Origin: Methylibium petroleiphilum PM1
GTDB lineage: Bacteria > Pseudomonadota > Gammaproteobacteria > Burkholderiales > Burkholderiaceae_C
Reading direction: 5' to 3'
Length of the DNA stretch: 64,000 nucleotides
NCBI RefSeq assembly: GCF_000015725.1
Contig: NC_008825.1
Location: 806,001-870,000 of the forward strand
Each line of letters opens with the position of its first letter. Positions within the stretch are counted from its first letter, which is position 1. Positions 54,803 to 63,086 of this stretch are shown here, piece by piece. The translations under genes and the position numbers were made by a program. The notes under the pieces are model-generated. The model worked only from the letters and a program-made list of their open reading frames with translations. It was not told the DNA's origin and searched no databases.

Positions 54803-55864
54803 ATGAAAGCCGCCGTCTATTTCGGTCCTGAGCAGATTCGACCCGTCGATATTCCGGATGCCGCCATCGGGCAAGACCACGAAATGCTGGTCAAGGTGTC
54901 GGCCACGTCAATCTGCGGTTCCGATCTCCATCTGTATCGAGGGGCACTCGATCCGATCATGGAGCGCGGGAAGTCCCAGACGGGGCACGAACTGATCGGC
55001 GAGGTCATTGCTGTCGGCCGCTCGGTCGGTCGCTTTCGGAAGGGCGATCGCGTCAGCATGGCCTACTCCTGCTCCTGCGGGCATTGCTACATGTGTGAGG
55101 TGGGTCAGACTGCGCACTGCGAAACGACGAAGAAGTCCGTATACGGCTTCGGTGTCCCCTTCGGGAATCTCAATGGCACGCACGCCGAAGCGCTGGTGAT
55201 TCCGCATGCCGATGGACATGCCATCCAGGTACCTCGACAGATTCCGGACGAAGCCGCATTGACGCTGTCATGCAACTTGCCGTCGGCCATCATCGCCAAC
55301 AAGCTGGCCGATATTCAGCCGGGTGAATCGGTGGCCCTGGTAGGGTGCGGCCCGACCGGCCTGATGGCATTGGATATCGCACTGCAGCGTGGCCCAGGTC
55401 GTCTGGTGGTCATCGACAAGGTAGCCCACAGACTGGCGGTGGCGCGCGTAAAGGGTGCGGTGACCGTCAATGCATCCCAGGCTGGATGGAAGGACAAGGC
55501 GCTGGCTGAATGCGACGGCCGGGGCTTTGACAAGGTGATCGAGGTTGTGGGCTATCCCGAGACCCTGCAGATGTGCCTGGACATCGTGAGGCCAGGAGGC
55601 ACGGTAGCCGCCGTCGGCGTCTTCACCGACAGCAACTTCAATCTCAACCTGGCCGACGTTTTCCTGCGTGACATCTCTCTGCACATGAACGGATTCGCCA
55701 ACGTGCAACCGTTCATGTGGGAAGGACTGCGAATGATGGAGCGGGGCGTGATCAAACCTCAGGAGTACTTCACGCACTCGTTCTCTCTCGAGGACATCGC
55801 GACAGCGTACGCGACCTTCCACACCAAGTCAGATGGCGCGATGAAGATGCTCATCAAGCCCTAG
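54803..55864 (+). CDS. Zinc-dependent medium-chain alcohol dehydrogenase
   Basis: This 353-residue MDR enzyme has catalytic zinc ligands in SICGSDLHLYRG and TGHELIG, a four-cysteine structural zinc lobe (CGHCYMCEVGQTAHC) and a Rossmann motif (ALVGCGPTGLMALDIAL). It sits 29 bases after tmoF in the same direction, within the toluene operon. A role in oxidising an aromatic or benzylic alcohol, or another downstream intermediate, is likely but not proven by sequence. It is not part of the usual tmoXABCDEF set. Confidence 0.9.
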   Translation: MKAAVYFGPEQIRPVDIPDAAIGQDHEMLVKVSATSICGSDLHLYRGALDPIMERGKSQTGHELIGEVIAVGRSVGRFRKGDRVSMAYSCSCGHCYMCEVGQTAHCETTKKSVYGFGVPFGNLNGTHAEALVIPHADGHAIQVPRQIPDEAALTLSCNLPSAIIANKLADIQPGESVALVGCGPTGLMALDIALQRGPGRLVVIDKVAHRLAVARVKGAVTVNASQAGWKDKALAECDGRGFDKVIEVVGYPETLQMCLDIVRPGGTVAAVGVFTDSNFNLNLADVFLRDISLHMNGFANVQPFMWEGLRMMERGVIKPQEYFTHSFSLEDIATAYATFHTKSDGAMKMLIKP

Positions 55865-55911
55865 CGCTTCTGGCAACCAATCGACACAACAAAAATTGAA
55901 GAGGATGACAA

Positions 55912-57285
55912 ATGAAAAAATTCGCGCTGCATGCCGTTGCCACGGTGGCGTTGCTTGCATTTTCGCACCCTGCGTCGTCGACTGACGTCTTCCGCCTCGA
56001 AGGCTATGGAGCCGTTTCCCGCGGGTTGGGTGGCGCTGCAACGGCGGTGGACGTCGGCGCGCCGGGCATGATGACCAATCCCGCCACGCTGTCGTTGATC
56101 AAGGAGGGCGCATCGGTCCATCTCGGCCTGGACATGGTGAATACGGACATCGATGTTCGAAATCAAGCGACCGGAGAAGTGGTCAGTTCCAACAGCCATT
56201 CGCACAATCGAGGCCCGTATGTGGCGCCTGAGGCCGCTTTCGTGTACCGACGCGGTGCACTGGCACTTGGCGTTGGCGCATTCGCGCAGGGGGGGTTGGG
56301 GACCGAATATGGAAACAGCAGCTTTCTCTCTCGGGCAACCGGTGCGTTGGAGAGCGGTTTGGAGAATTCCAGCCGACTCCTGGTACTGAGCATCCCTTTT
56401 GCTGTCAGCTATGCCGTAGATGAGCGGCTGACGATCGGCGGTAGTCTCGACGCGGTCTGGCAGGGCCTCAACCTCGAACTGTTGCTGGGCGCGGACCAGG
56501 TGGGTTCGCTGATTGGCAGCGGACGTGCCTCAGGCAGTCTGATCGGCGTTCTCGCAGGGCTGCCAGATCTTCGTGGGGCGCACTTCAGTCTGACGCGAGA
56601 TCAACCACTGAACAGCGGCGTCGATGCTTGGGGATTCGGTGGCCGTGTCGGGCTCACCTACAAAGCGACGGACGCGACACTCCTCGGTGTGGCATACACG
56701 CTCGAGGCATCGATGGAGGACATGAAAGGACGTGCGACGCTGACGGCAGTCGACGGTGCGGCGGGGCAGATTCCACTGAATGGTCGGATCAAGCTCCGGG
56801 ACTTCAAGATGCCGGCTCACGTGGACTTTGGAGTTTCGCACCGGATCGACAGTCGGTGGCTTGTGGCCGCTGATATTTCTCGTGTGTTCTGGCGGCATGC
56901 GATGAAGGACATCAACGTTGGATTCGTTGCCGATGGCGGCATCGGCAACATCGACATCCTCCTGCCGCAAGGCTATAGAGACCAGACCGTGCTGTCGGTC
57001 GGAATGGCCTACGGAGTCGACAACTGGACGTGGCGCGGAGGCTTCCGGATTGCGAGTCAGGCACTGCGCTCCGAAACACTGTTTGCAGTAATTCCGGCCA
57101 TCCCCAGGAAGCACCTGTCTGCAGGTCTCTCGTACAACTTCCCGGCGGGGAGCCGTATCGATGTGGCGTATTCGCACGCCTTCAAGCAGTCGATGAGCAA
57201 CTCGACGCTCCCGAACACCTCGGATCCGATCAGCATCAGTCACTCTCAGAACAACATGTCGCTGGCTTACGTCCTGCCGTTTTGA
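55912..57285 (+). CDS. FadL/TodX-family outer-membrane hydrocarbon channel
   Basis: This 457-residue precursor has a signal peptide (cleaved near HPASSTDVFRLEG), the FadL hatch block GLGGAATAVDVGAPGMMTNPATLS and a beta-barrel ending in Phe (SLAYVLPF). TodX/TmoX/TbuX proteins bring toluene through the outer membrane. It sits 47 bases after the dehydrogenase, so it is probably co-transcribed, at the end of the operon rather than at its head. Confidence 0.93.
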   Translation: MKKFALHAVATVALLAFSHPASSTDVFRLEGYGAVSRGLGGAATAVDVGAPGMMTNPATLSLIKEGASVHLGLDMVNTDIDVRNQATGEVVSSNSHSHNRGPYVAPEAAFVYRRGALALGVGAFAQGGLGTEYGNSSFLSRATGALESGLENSSRLLVLSIPFAVSYAVDERLTIGGSLDAVWQGLNLELLLGADQVGSLIGSGRASGSLIGVLAGLPDLRGAHFSLTRDQPLNSGVDAWGFGGRVGLTYKATDATLLGVAYTLEASMEDMKGRATLTAVDGAAGQIPLNGRIKLRDFKMPAHVDFGVSHRIDSRWLVAADISRVFWRHAMKDINVGFVADGGIGNIDILLPQGYRDQTVLSVGMAYGVDNWTWRGGFRIASQALRSETLFAVIPAIPRKHLSAGLSYNFPAGSRIDVAYSHAFKQSMSNSTLPNTSDPISISHSQNNMSLAYVLPF

Positions 57286-57421
57286 CGAGGCTTCCGACCA
57301 CGGGTTTCGGAGGCATCAGTTCATCAGCGCTATGGAGTCGAGGTCGTCGAAGGCCTCGCTATCGCTCTGATGGTGCGGGCGAGTCCGTCACAGAGCGAGT
57401 CCGTGCAACTTAGGGCAAGTG

Positions 57422-58924
57422 ATGCTGAATCTGAGTCTGCGCCAGAAATTCCACGGCGCCATGATCGTGGTGCTGATGGTTTCCGCCATCGTTCTGTGGG
57501 GCAACAGAATCCTCGGGAAATGCGCCCAGTTGCACTATTTTGAACGGATGCATCTCGCACAGGTCTCCGAAATCGAGAAGCTGCTCGCCTCGATACGCAG
57601 CGACGAGCATGTGGACGACGGTCGGATGCGTCGCGAGCTCCTGCAGTACATCGATCTCGGTCAGGGTTACGCGCGGAGCGCGGATGCGGAATTGTTGGAG
57701 GCGGAGAAACTGGTCTTCAAGATCCTCGGATTTGCTCCCATCATCGAGTTACCTCGCAAGGATGTCTTCGATCTCGAAGAGGTGCGCTCGACTCTGCAGT
57801 CGTCGACCGCGGAGAGCGGTGTCAGTTCTGCCACTGCGCAGTCTCTTCGTCTCAAGATGATGCCTGTCTCGGAAAACTCGGACAGGTTTGCCGAACTTCT
57901 CCCGACGGCCGTGAAGTTTGCCAAGGAGTTGCTGACCGCATCCGCAATCACCGGCCTGGTGCTGCTCGGAGCGACACTGGTCTTCCTGCGTCGCGGCACG
58001 CTTCGGCCGATCAACGAGATTTTGACGGTCGCACAGACGATCGCAGGAGGAAACCTTGACGCCGCCATTGCCGTTCGCTCGAAGGACGAGTTTGGCGAAC
58101 TGATGGGTGCATTGAACAACATGAAGAACAGTCTCGCTGACTTGGTTCGCCAAGTCAGTGCAGGTTCCGGCCAGATCAGCAAGGCGACGAGGGAAGTCGC
58201 GTCGGGCAACTCGAATCTGTCTGCGCGGACTGAATCCCAAGCCGCCGCTCTGCAGAAGACAGCGGCTTCAACGGTGGAACTCAAAGCCGCGGCGGAGCGG
58301 AGTGCCGTTGGAGCGGAACGGGCAAACTCGCTGGCATTCACTGCCGCCAGCAGGGCAACGGTCGGTCGTGAAATCGGTTCCCAGCTCGTCGAGATGATGA
58401 CGCACATCAAGACTTCATCAGAGCTGATTTCGAACATCACCAGCGTGATCGATGGCATTGCATCCCAGATCAATATTCTTTCGCTGAATGCTGCAGTCGA
58501 AGCGGCGAGGGCAGGACAGCAAGGGCGCGGCTTCGCCGTGGTGGCTGCCGAAGTGAGGGAGCTGGCGCAGCGTTCGGCCAGTGCTGCCAGGGAAATCAAG
58601 CAACTGATCGATGAGTCGGCTGTGCGGGTGATGTCCGGATCCGATCTTGCTCACCGATCCGATGCCGTCATCGCGGAAGTCGAGACGGCAATCAAGGAAG
58701 TGGCCGTTGTCATATCGGAGATTGCTGTAGAGATGCGCGATCAATGCGTCTCTGTCACGGAGATCGCTCAAGCGGTCGGGCAAATGGACATCGTGACGCA
58801 GCAGAATGCTGCATTGGTGGAGCAGGCCGCCGTGGCTTCCGACAGCCTGCATTCGCAAGCTGTTTCGTTGACGCAAGCCATCAGCGTTTTCAAGGTGTCC
58901 GACGTCACAGCCGCACCGGCATGA
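57422..58924 (+). CDS. Methyl-accepting chemotaxis protein
   Basis: This ~500-residue chemoreceptor has a first membrane segment at ~12-30, a periplasmic four-helix-type domain of ~155 residues, a second segment at ~185-205, a HAMP domain and a signalling domain. The tip sequence is [21 protein letters not shown] (key residues E and R at 359-379 region). GTG at 57419 and ATG at 57422 are both possible starts. Following the toluene genes in the same direction, it may mediate taxis to toluene. There is no CheR-docking pentapeptide at the end. Confidence 0.93.
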   Translation: MLNLSLRQKFHGAMIVVLMVSAIVLWGNRILGKCAQLHYFERMHLAQVSEIEKLLASIRSDEHVDDGRMRRELLQYIDLGQGYARSADAELLEAEKLVFKILGFAPIIELPRKDVFDLEEVRSTLQSSTAESGVSSATAQSLRLKMMPVSENSDRFAELLPTAVKFAKELLTASAITGLVLLGATLVFLRRGTLRPINEILTVAQTIAGGNLDAAIAVRSKDEFGELMGALNNMKNSLADLVRQVSAGSGQISKATREVASGNSNLSARTESQAAALQKTAASTVELKAAAERSAVGAERANSLAFTAASRATVGREIGSQLVEMMTHIKTSSELISNITSVIDGIASQINILSLNAAVEAARAGQQGRGFAVVAAEVRELAQRSASAAREIKQLIDESAVRVMSGSDLAHRSDAVIAEVETAIKEVAVVISEIAVEMRDQCVSVTEIAQAVGQMDIVTQQNAALVEQAAVASDSLHSQAVSLTQAISVFKVSDVTAAPA

Positions 58925-58945
58925 ATACGCGACCGCTTCGGTCGG

Positions 58946-59263
58946 CTACATCGCGTAGCCCACCAGCACCACCTCGGCCGCCCGCTCGCGCAGCGGGATC
59001 AGTGCCTGGTAGGCCGGTGAGCGGTACCAGCCCTCGACCGCGGCGGTGTCCGGAAATCGGATGACGACGGTGTCGGTGAACGGCGAGTGGCCGGCCAGTT
59101 CGACCGCGCGCCGGCCGCGCACCAGGATCTCGCCCTGCCAGGGCACCAGGGTCGCGGGCACCTGGTTCCGGTAGGCCAACCAGGTGTCGGGGTCCTTGAT
59201 GACGATGTGGCCGATCACATAGGCGGCTGCGGCTGCCGGGCCGGCAGGGGGTGTCGCGCTCAC
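58946..59263 (-). CDS. DUF1330 family small protein
   Basis: This 105-residue dimeric ferredoxin-like (alpha/beta barrel) protein contains GHIVIKDPDTWLAYRNQVPATL, ILVRGRR and WYRSPAYQALIPLRERAA, the DUF1330 pattern. Its function is unknown. It ends just inside the right edge of the toluene module and begins one base from the TPR gene, so the two are probably co-transcribed. Confidence 0.88.
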   Translation of the reverse strand: MSATPPAGPAAAAAYVIGHIVIKDPDTWLAYRNQVPATLVPWQGEILVRGRRAVELAGHSPFTDTVVIRFPDTAAVEGWYRSPAYQALIPLRERAAEVVLVGYAM

Positions 59264-59264
59264 C

Positions 59265-60050
59265 TCAGTCCTCCAGTTCGGCCTTCGCCATCTCCACGTC
59301 CAGGCGCTCCATCGCGTCGGCCGGTGTGCACGCGGCCGCCTGCGCGTAGAGCTGTTCGGCCTCCTTCATGCGCTTGTCGCCCTCGAGCATCACCAGGCCG
59401 TTGGCGTATTCCACCATCGCGATCGCGCTGGTCGGGTTGAGCTTCAACGCGGCCTGGAACATCTTCAGCCCGGTCGCGGCATCGGCGCCCTGGGTCCTGC
59501 CGAGCAGCTTGCCGACCTTGTCGATCACCTCGGCGTGGAAGGCGCCGAGCGCGATGTGCGCATCGGCGTGCTTCGGGGCCAGCTTGATGGTGGTCTCCAG
59601 CGCGTTCTTCACCTTGCTGCCCAGCCCCTGGGCGAGCGCCTTCGCGACGCTGATGCCTTGGCCGTAGCGGCCCACCGCATAGGCCATCAGGTAGTGCGCG
59701 TTGGCGTTCTTCGGCTCGGCGGCGGCCTGGGCCTCGGCGCGCTGGGCGAGCTCGAGGAAGAGGTCGAGCTTGGTCTTCTCGCTCTTCTCCAGGTAGTTGG
59801 CGTAGATCGCCTGGGCCTTGTTGGCCGCGGTGATGCCTGCTGTTGCTCCATTCGCGCCGGCCTTCAGCCCGGCATCGACCGCCTTCCTGAACTCTCCGGC
59901 GTGGAACAGCGCCCAGGCTTCCTGCACCGCGGCGTCCTTGGGCCAGGGCTCGGCGTCGCCTGCGTGCAGCCGGGCCCAGTGCTTCTTCAGCGCCGCGGCG
60001 TCGTGCACGTAGTCGGCGTTGTCGTAAGGGAAGGCGGTCCACTTGGCCAT
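59265..60050 (-). CDS. Tetratricopeptide-repeat protein of unknown function
   Basis: This 261-residue soluble helical protein has TPR-like units (for example NANAHYLMAYAVGRYGQG, HADAHIALGAFHAEV and LNPTSAIAMVEYANGLVMLEG). It has no signal peptide. Such repeats hold protein partners; none is indicated. It lies 47 bases after the TetR gene on the same strand. Confidence 0.85.
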   Translation of the reverse strand: MAKWTAFPYDNADYVHDAAALKKHWARLHAGDAEPWPKDAAVQEAWALFHAGEFRKAVDAGLKAGANGATAGITAANKAQAIYANYLEKSEKTKLDLFLELAQRAEAQAAAEPKNANAHYLMAYAVGRYGQGISVAKALAQGLGSKVKNALETTIKLAPKHADAHIALGAFHAEVIDKVGKLLGRTQGADAATGLKMFQAALKLNPTSAIAMVEYANGLVMLEGDKRMKEAEQLYAQAAACTPADAMERLDVEMAKAELED

Positions 60051-60097
60051 GGTGCTTGTCTCCTGCGTCGTTCCGGGGAATCGGTCGTTCTTATCGG

Positions 60098-60766
60098 TCA
60101 GTCGCGCTGGTAGCTGCCGGCCAGCATCAGCAGGTGCTCGCGCTGGCCCGGATCGAGGTAGGGCATCAGCAGGCTGAGCACGTGCTGGGCGCCGCGCAGC
60201 AGCGCCGCGCCGGCGCTTTCGGGCTCCAATGCCTTGCGCGGGTCGCGCACGTACTCGTAGCTGAGCCAGTAGGTCAGCACCACCACCATCGAGGTGGCCA
60301 CCGGCTCGGCCTCGCGCGCGTCGATGCGCATCGCCTGCGCGCGGCTCAGGCCGTCGAGCACCGCCTTGACCGCATGCTGCTTGTTCTTCAGCACGAACTG
60401 GAAGTGGGTCTCCAGGCGCCGGTTCTTGCTGAGCAGGTCGTTCAGGTCGCGGTACAGGAAGCGGTACTGCCAGATCAGCTCGAACAGCATGTGGAAGAAC
60501 AGCCAGGCGTCCTCGACGTTGCGCACGTTGTCGGCCGCCCGCAGCAGCTCGGTGAGCGCGGCCTCGTAGCGGTCGAACAGGCTGTTGATCAGCTCGTCCT
60601 TGGCCGGGTAGTGGTAGTAGAGGTTGCCGGGGCTGATGTTGAGCTCGGCCGAGATCAGCGTGGTGCTGACGTTGGGCTCGCCGAAGCGGTTGAACAGTTC
60701 CAGCGTCACCTCCAGGATGCGCTCGGCCGTGCGGCGCGGTGCTTTCTTCGGGACCCGTGGGCTCAT
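60098..60766 (-). CDS. TetR-family transcriptional regulator
   Basis: This 222-residue regulator has an N-terminal HTH (RILEVTLELFNRFGEPNVSTTLISAELNIS, key turn at residues 37-47, followed by NLYYHYPAKDELI). A helical ligand domain follows. The ATG at 60766 is preferred to longer forms that enter the promoter region. It is divergent from the ABC transporter at 60898 and may regulate it or the TPR gene. Confidence 0.9.
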   Translation of the reverse strand: MSPRVPKKAPRRTAERILEVTLELFNRFGEPNVSTTLISAELNISPGNLYYHYPAKDELINSLFDRYEAALTELLRAADNVRNVEDAWLFFHMLFELIWQYRFLYRDLNDLLSKNRRLETHFQFVLKNKQHAVKAVLDGLSRAQAMRIDAREAEPVATSMVVVLTYWLSYEYVRDPRKALEPESAGAALLRGAQHVLSLLMPYLDPGQREHLLMLAGSYQRD

Positions 60767-60897
60767 GGCGCGGTCGTCTCGCGGCGGGCGAGAGGGCTGG
60801 TTTGCGGGCAATCTAGCATCAAGATCACGCGCCACCAATGCGGCCAGCACCGATGGCGGGGCCTGCCTACAATCTCCGGCTGTCCTCCGAGACCTTC

Positions 60898-61842
60898 ATG
60901 CCGGCCGTTCGTTTCGACTCCGTTTCCAAGACCTACCTTGCCCCGCGCGGCAGCCAGCGCGGCGACCTGCATGCGCTGCAGGACGTGAGTTTCGACATCG
61001 AGCCGGGCGACTTCTTCGGCCTGCTCGGCCCCAACGGGGCCGGCAAGACCACGCTGATCAGCATCCTGGCCGGCCTGAGCCGCGCGACCCGAGGGCGCGT
61101 CACGGTGCAGGGCCACGACGTGGTGGACGACTACGCGGCCGCGCGCCGCGCGCTGGGCATCGTGCCGCAGGAGCTGGTGTTCGACCCCTTCTTCTCGGTG
61201 CGCGAGACGCTGCGCATCCAGAGCGGCTACTTCGGCGTGCGCGTCGACCGCAAGGCCAACGATGCCTGGATCGACGAACTGCTGCACCACCTGGGGCTGG
61301 CCGACAAGGCCGACGCCAACATGCGCCAGCTGTCGGGCGGCATGAAGCGCCGCGTGCTGGTGGCGCAGGCGCTGGTGCACCGGCCGCCGGTGATCGTGCT
61401 CGACGAGCCGACCGCCGGGGTCGACGTGGAACTGCGCCAGACGCTGTGGCAGTTCATCGCGCGGCTCAACCGCGAGGGCCACACCGTGCTGCTGACCACG
61501 CACTACCTGGAAGAGGCCGAGGCGCTGTGCGGTCGCATCGCGATGCTCAAGCAGGGCCGCGTGGTGGCGCTGGACCGCACCGCCAACCTGCTGGCCGGCA
61601 CCGCGAGCACCATGCTGCGCTTCAAGACCGACCAGGCGCTGCCGCCGGCAGTGGCGGCGCAGGCGCGCGTGACCGGTCGCATCGTGCAGCTCACCGCACA
61701 CGACGCCGCCGAGGTGGAGACGCTGCTCGCGCTGCTGCGCAGCGCCGAGGTGCGCGTGGAGGAACTGGAGATCGGCCGCGCCGACCTGGAGGACGTGTTC
61801 CTCGAGATCATGCAGGGCGAACCGCAGAAGGGGGCGGCATGA
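60898..61842 (+). CDS. ABC-2 type transporter ATPase
   Basis: This 314-residue ATPase has Walker A GPNGAGKTTL, signature LSGGMKRRVLVAQAL, Walker B VIVLDEPTAGVD and the ABC-2 exporter C-terminal domain. The stop (TGA 61840-61842) overlaps an ATG that begins a duplicated copy of the next gene's start. It forms an exporter with the permease at 61937. In related beta-proteobacteria, as I recall, this pair precedes bolA-murA-his genes. Confidence 0.93.
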   Translation: MPAVRFDSVSKTYLAPRGSQRGDLHALQDVSFDIEPGDFFGLLGPNGAGKTTLISILAGLSRATRGRVTVQGHDVVDDYAAARRALGIVPQELVFDPFFSVRETLRIQSGYFGVRVDRKANDAWIDELLHHLGLADKADANMRQLSGGMKRRVLVAQALVHRPPVIVLDEPTAGVDVELRQTLWQFIARLNREGHTVLLTTHYLEEAEALCGRIAMLKQGRVVALDRTANLLAGTASTMLRFKTDQALPPAVAAQARVTGRIVQLTAHDAAEVETLLALLRSAEVRVEELEIGRADLEDVFLEIMQGEPQKGAA

Positions 61843-61949
61843 CCGGCGCGCCGCGGGCCGAGCGCCGGGCCGCTCCCAAGCCGGCCCGCATCCCCGCGGG
61901 GGATCGGCCGACGTACTCGTCGGACGAGGGGCAGTCATGACCGGCGCGC
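61838..61949. repeat. Insert flanked by a 14-bp direct repeat at the permease start
   Basis: CATGACCGGCGCGC occurs at 61838-61851 and again at 61936-61949. The first copy overlaps the ATPase stop, and the second is the actual permease start. The ~84 bases between carry hairpin-like GC sequence (GCATCCCCGCGGGGGATC). This is consistent with a small element inserted with target duplication. The ancestral ATGA overlap would be restored by removing one repeat unit. Confidence 0.6.
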
Positions 61950-62692
61950 GCACGCTGCTTTACAAGGAGATGCTGCGGTTCTGGAAGGTCAGCTTCCAGA
62001 CCGTGGCGGCGCCGGTGCTGACCGCCGTGCTCTACCTGCTGATCTTCGGCCATGCGCTCGAAGCCCATGTGAAGGTCTACGGCAGCGTCGGCTACACCAG
62101 TTTCCTGATCCCGGGGCTGGTGATGATGAGCGTGCTGCAGAACGCCTTCGCCAACAGCAGCTCGTCGCTGATCCAGAGCAAGGTGACCGGCAACCTCGTT
62201 TTCCTGCTGGTGACGCCGTTGTCGCACTGGGCCTGGTTCGCGGCCTATGCGGGCGCCTCGGTGGTGCGCGGCCTGGTGGTGGGCGCCGGGGTGCTGGCCG
62301 TCACCGTGTGGTTCGCGCCGCCCGGCCTGGCCGCGCCGGCCTGGGCGCTGGTGTTCGCGGTGCTGGGGTCCGCGATGATGGGCGCGCTGGGCCTGGTGGC
62401 CGGCCTGTGGGCCGAGAAGTTCGACCAGATCGCGGCGTTCCAGAACTTCGTCGTGATGCCGATGACCTTTCTGTCGGGCGTGTTCTATTCGATCGACTCG
62501 CTCCCGCCGTTCTGGCAGGCGGTGAGCCATCTCAATCCCTTCTTCTACATGATCGACGGATTCCGGGCCGGCTTCTTCGGCATCAGCGACGTGAGTCCGT
62601 GGGTCAGCCTGGGGGTGGTCGCCACCAGCCTGGCGGCCGTCTCGGCGGTGGCGCTGCGGCTGCTGAAGACCGGCTACAAGCTGCGCTCCTGA
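61937..62692 (+). CDS. ABC-2 type transporter permease
   Basis: This 251-residue membrane protein has six segments and the family blocks YKEMLRFWKVSFQTVAAPV, LVTPLSHWAW and VVMPMTFLSGVFYSIDSLPP. It starts at the second of two duplicated start regions. It partners the ATPase upstream; the substrate is unknown. Confidence 0.92.
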   Translation: MTGARTLLYKEMLRFWKVSFQTVAAPVLTAVLYLLIFGHALEAHVKVYGSVGYTSFLIPGLVMMSVLQNAFANSSSSLIQSKVTGNLVFLLVTPLSHWAWFAAYAGASVVRGLVVGAGVLAVTVWFAPPGLAAPAWALVFAVLGSAMMGALGLVAGLWAEKFDQIAAFQNFVVMPMTFLSGVFYSIDSLPPFWQAVSHLNPFFYMIDGFRAGFFGISDVSPWVSLGVVATSLAAVSAVALRLLKTGYKLRS

Positions 62693-62712
62693 ACGCCCGA
62701 TACACTGGTGAC

Positions 62713-62991
62713 ATGGCCGACCCCACCGCAGACGACGTGCAGCGCTACATCGCGCAAGGGCTCGCCTGCGAGCACCTGCAGGTGGATGGCGACGGCCGCC
62801 ATTTCTTCGCCACCATCGTGTCGGCCGAGTTCGACGGCCTGAGCCGCGTCCGCCGCCACCAGCGGGTCTACGCGGCGCTCGGCGATAGAATGCGCGAACA
62901 AATCCACGCGCTGTCGATGAAGACGCTGACGCCGGCCGAATTCGCGGTGCAGGGCTCCGAGCCCCGCGCCGCCGCTGCCCACCACCACTGA
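62713..62991 (+). CDS. BolA/IbaG-family protein
   Basis: This 92-residue BolA-like protein carries [30 protein letters not shown], where [10 protein letters not shown] corresponds to the conserved S-x-V-x-RHR-x-VY block. Such proteins work with monothiol glutaredoxins in iron-sulfur trafficking. Lying directly before murA is typical of IbaG (YrbA). The C-terminus ends in His-rich AAAAHHH. Confidence 0.9.
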   Translation: MADPTADDVQRYIAQGLACEHLQVDGDGRHFFATIVSAEFDGLSRVRRHQRVYAALGDRMREQIHALSMKTLTPAEFAVQGSEPRAAAAHHH

Positions 62992-62993
62992 TC

Positions 62994-63021
62994 CACAAGC
63001 CGCCCTGTGGCGCGGCTTGTG
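62994..63021. terminator. Stem-loop after bolA, possible terminator or mRNA end
   Basis: CACAAGCCGC (62994-63003) and GCGGCTTGTG (63012-63021) form a perfect 10-bp stem with an 8-base loop right after the bolA stop codon. No T-run follows, so factor-independent termination is uncertain. Confidence 0.4.
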
Positions 63022-63086
63022 CGCTCCCTCGTGGCGAGGGCGGTCCGTGCAAGCGCGTGATGCAGGGCGGTGACGAGCACCGCACC

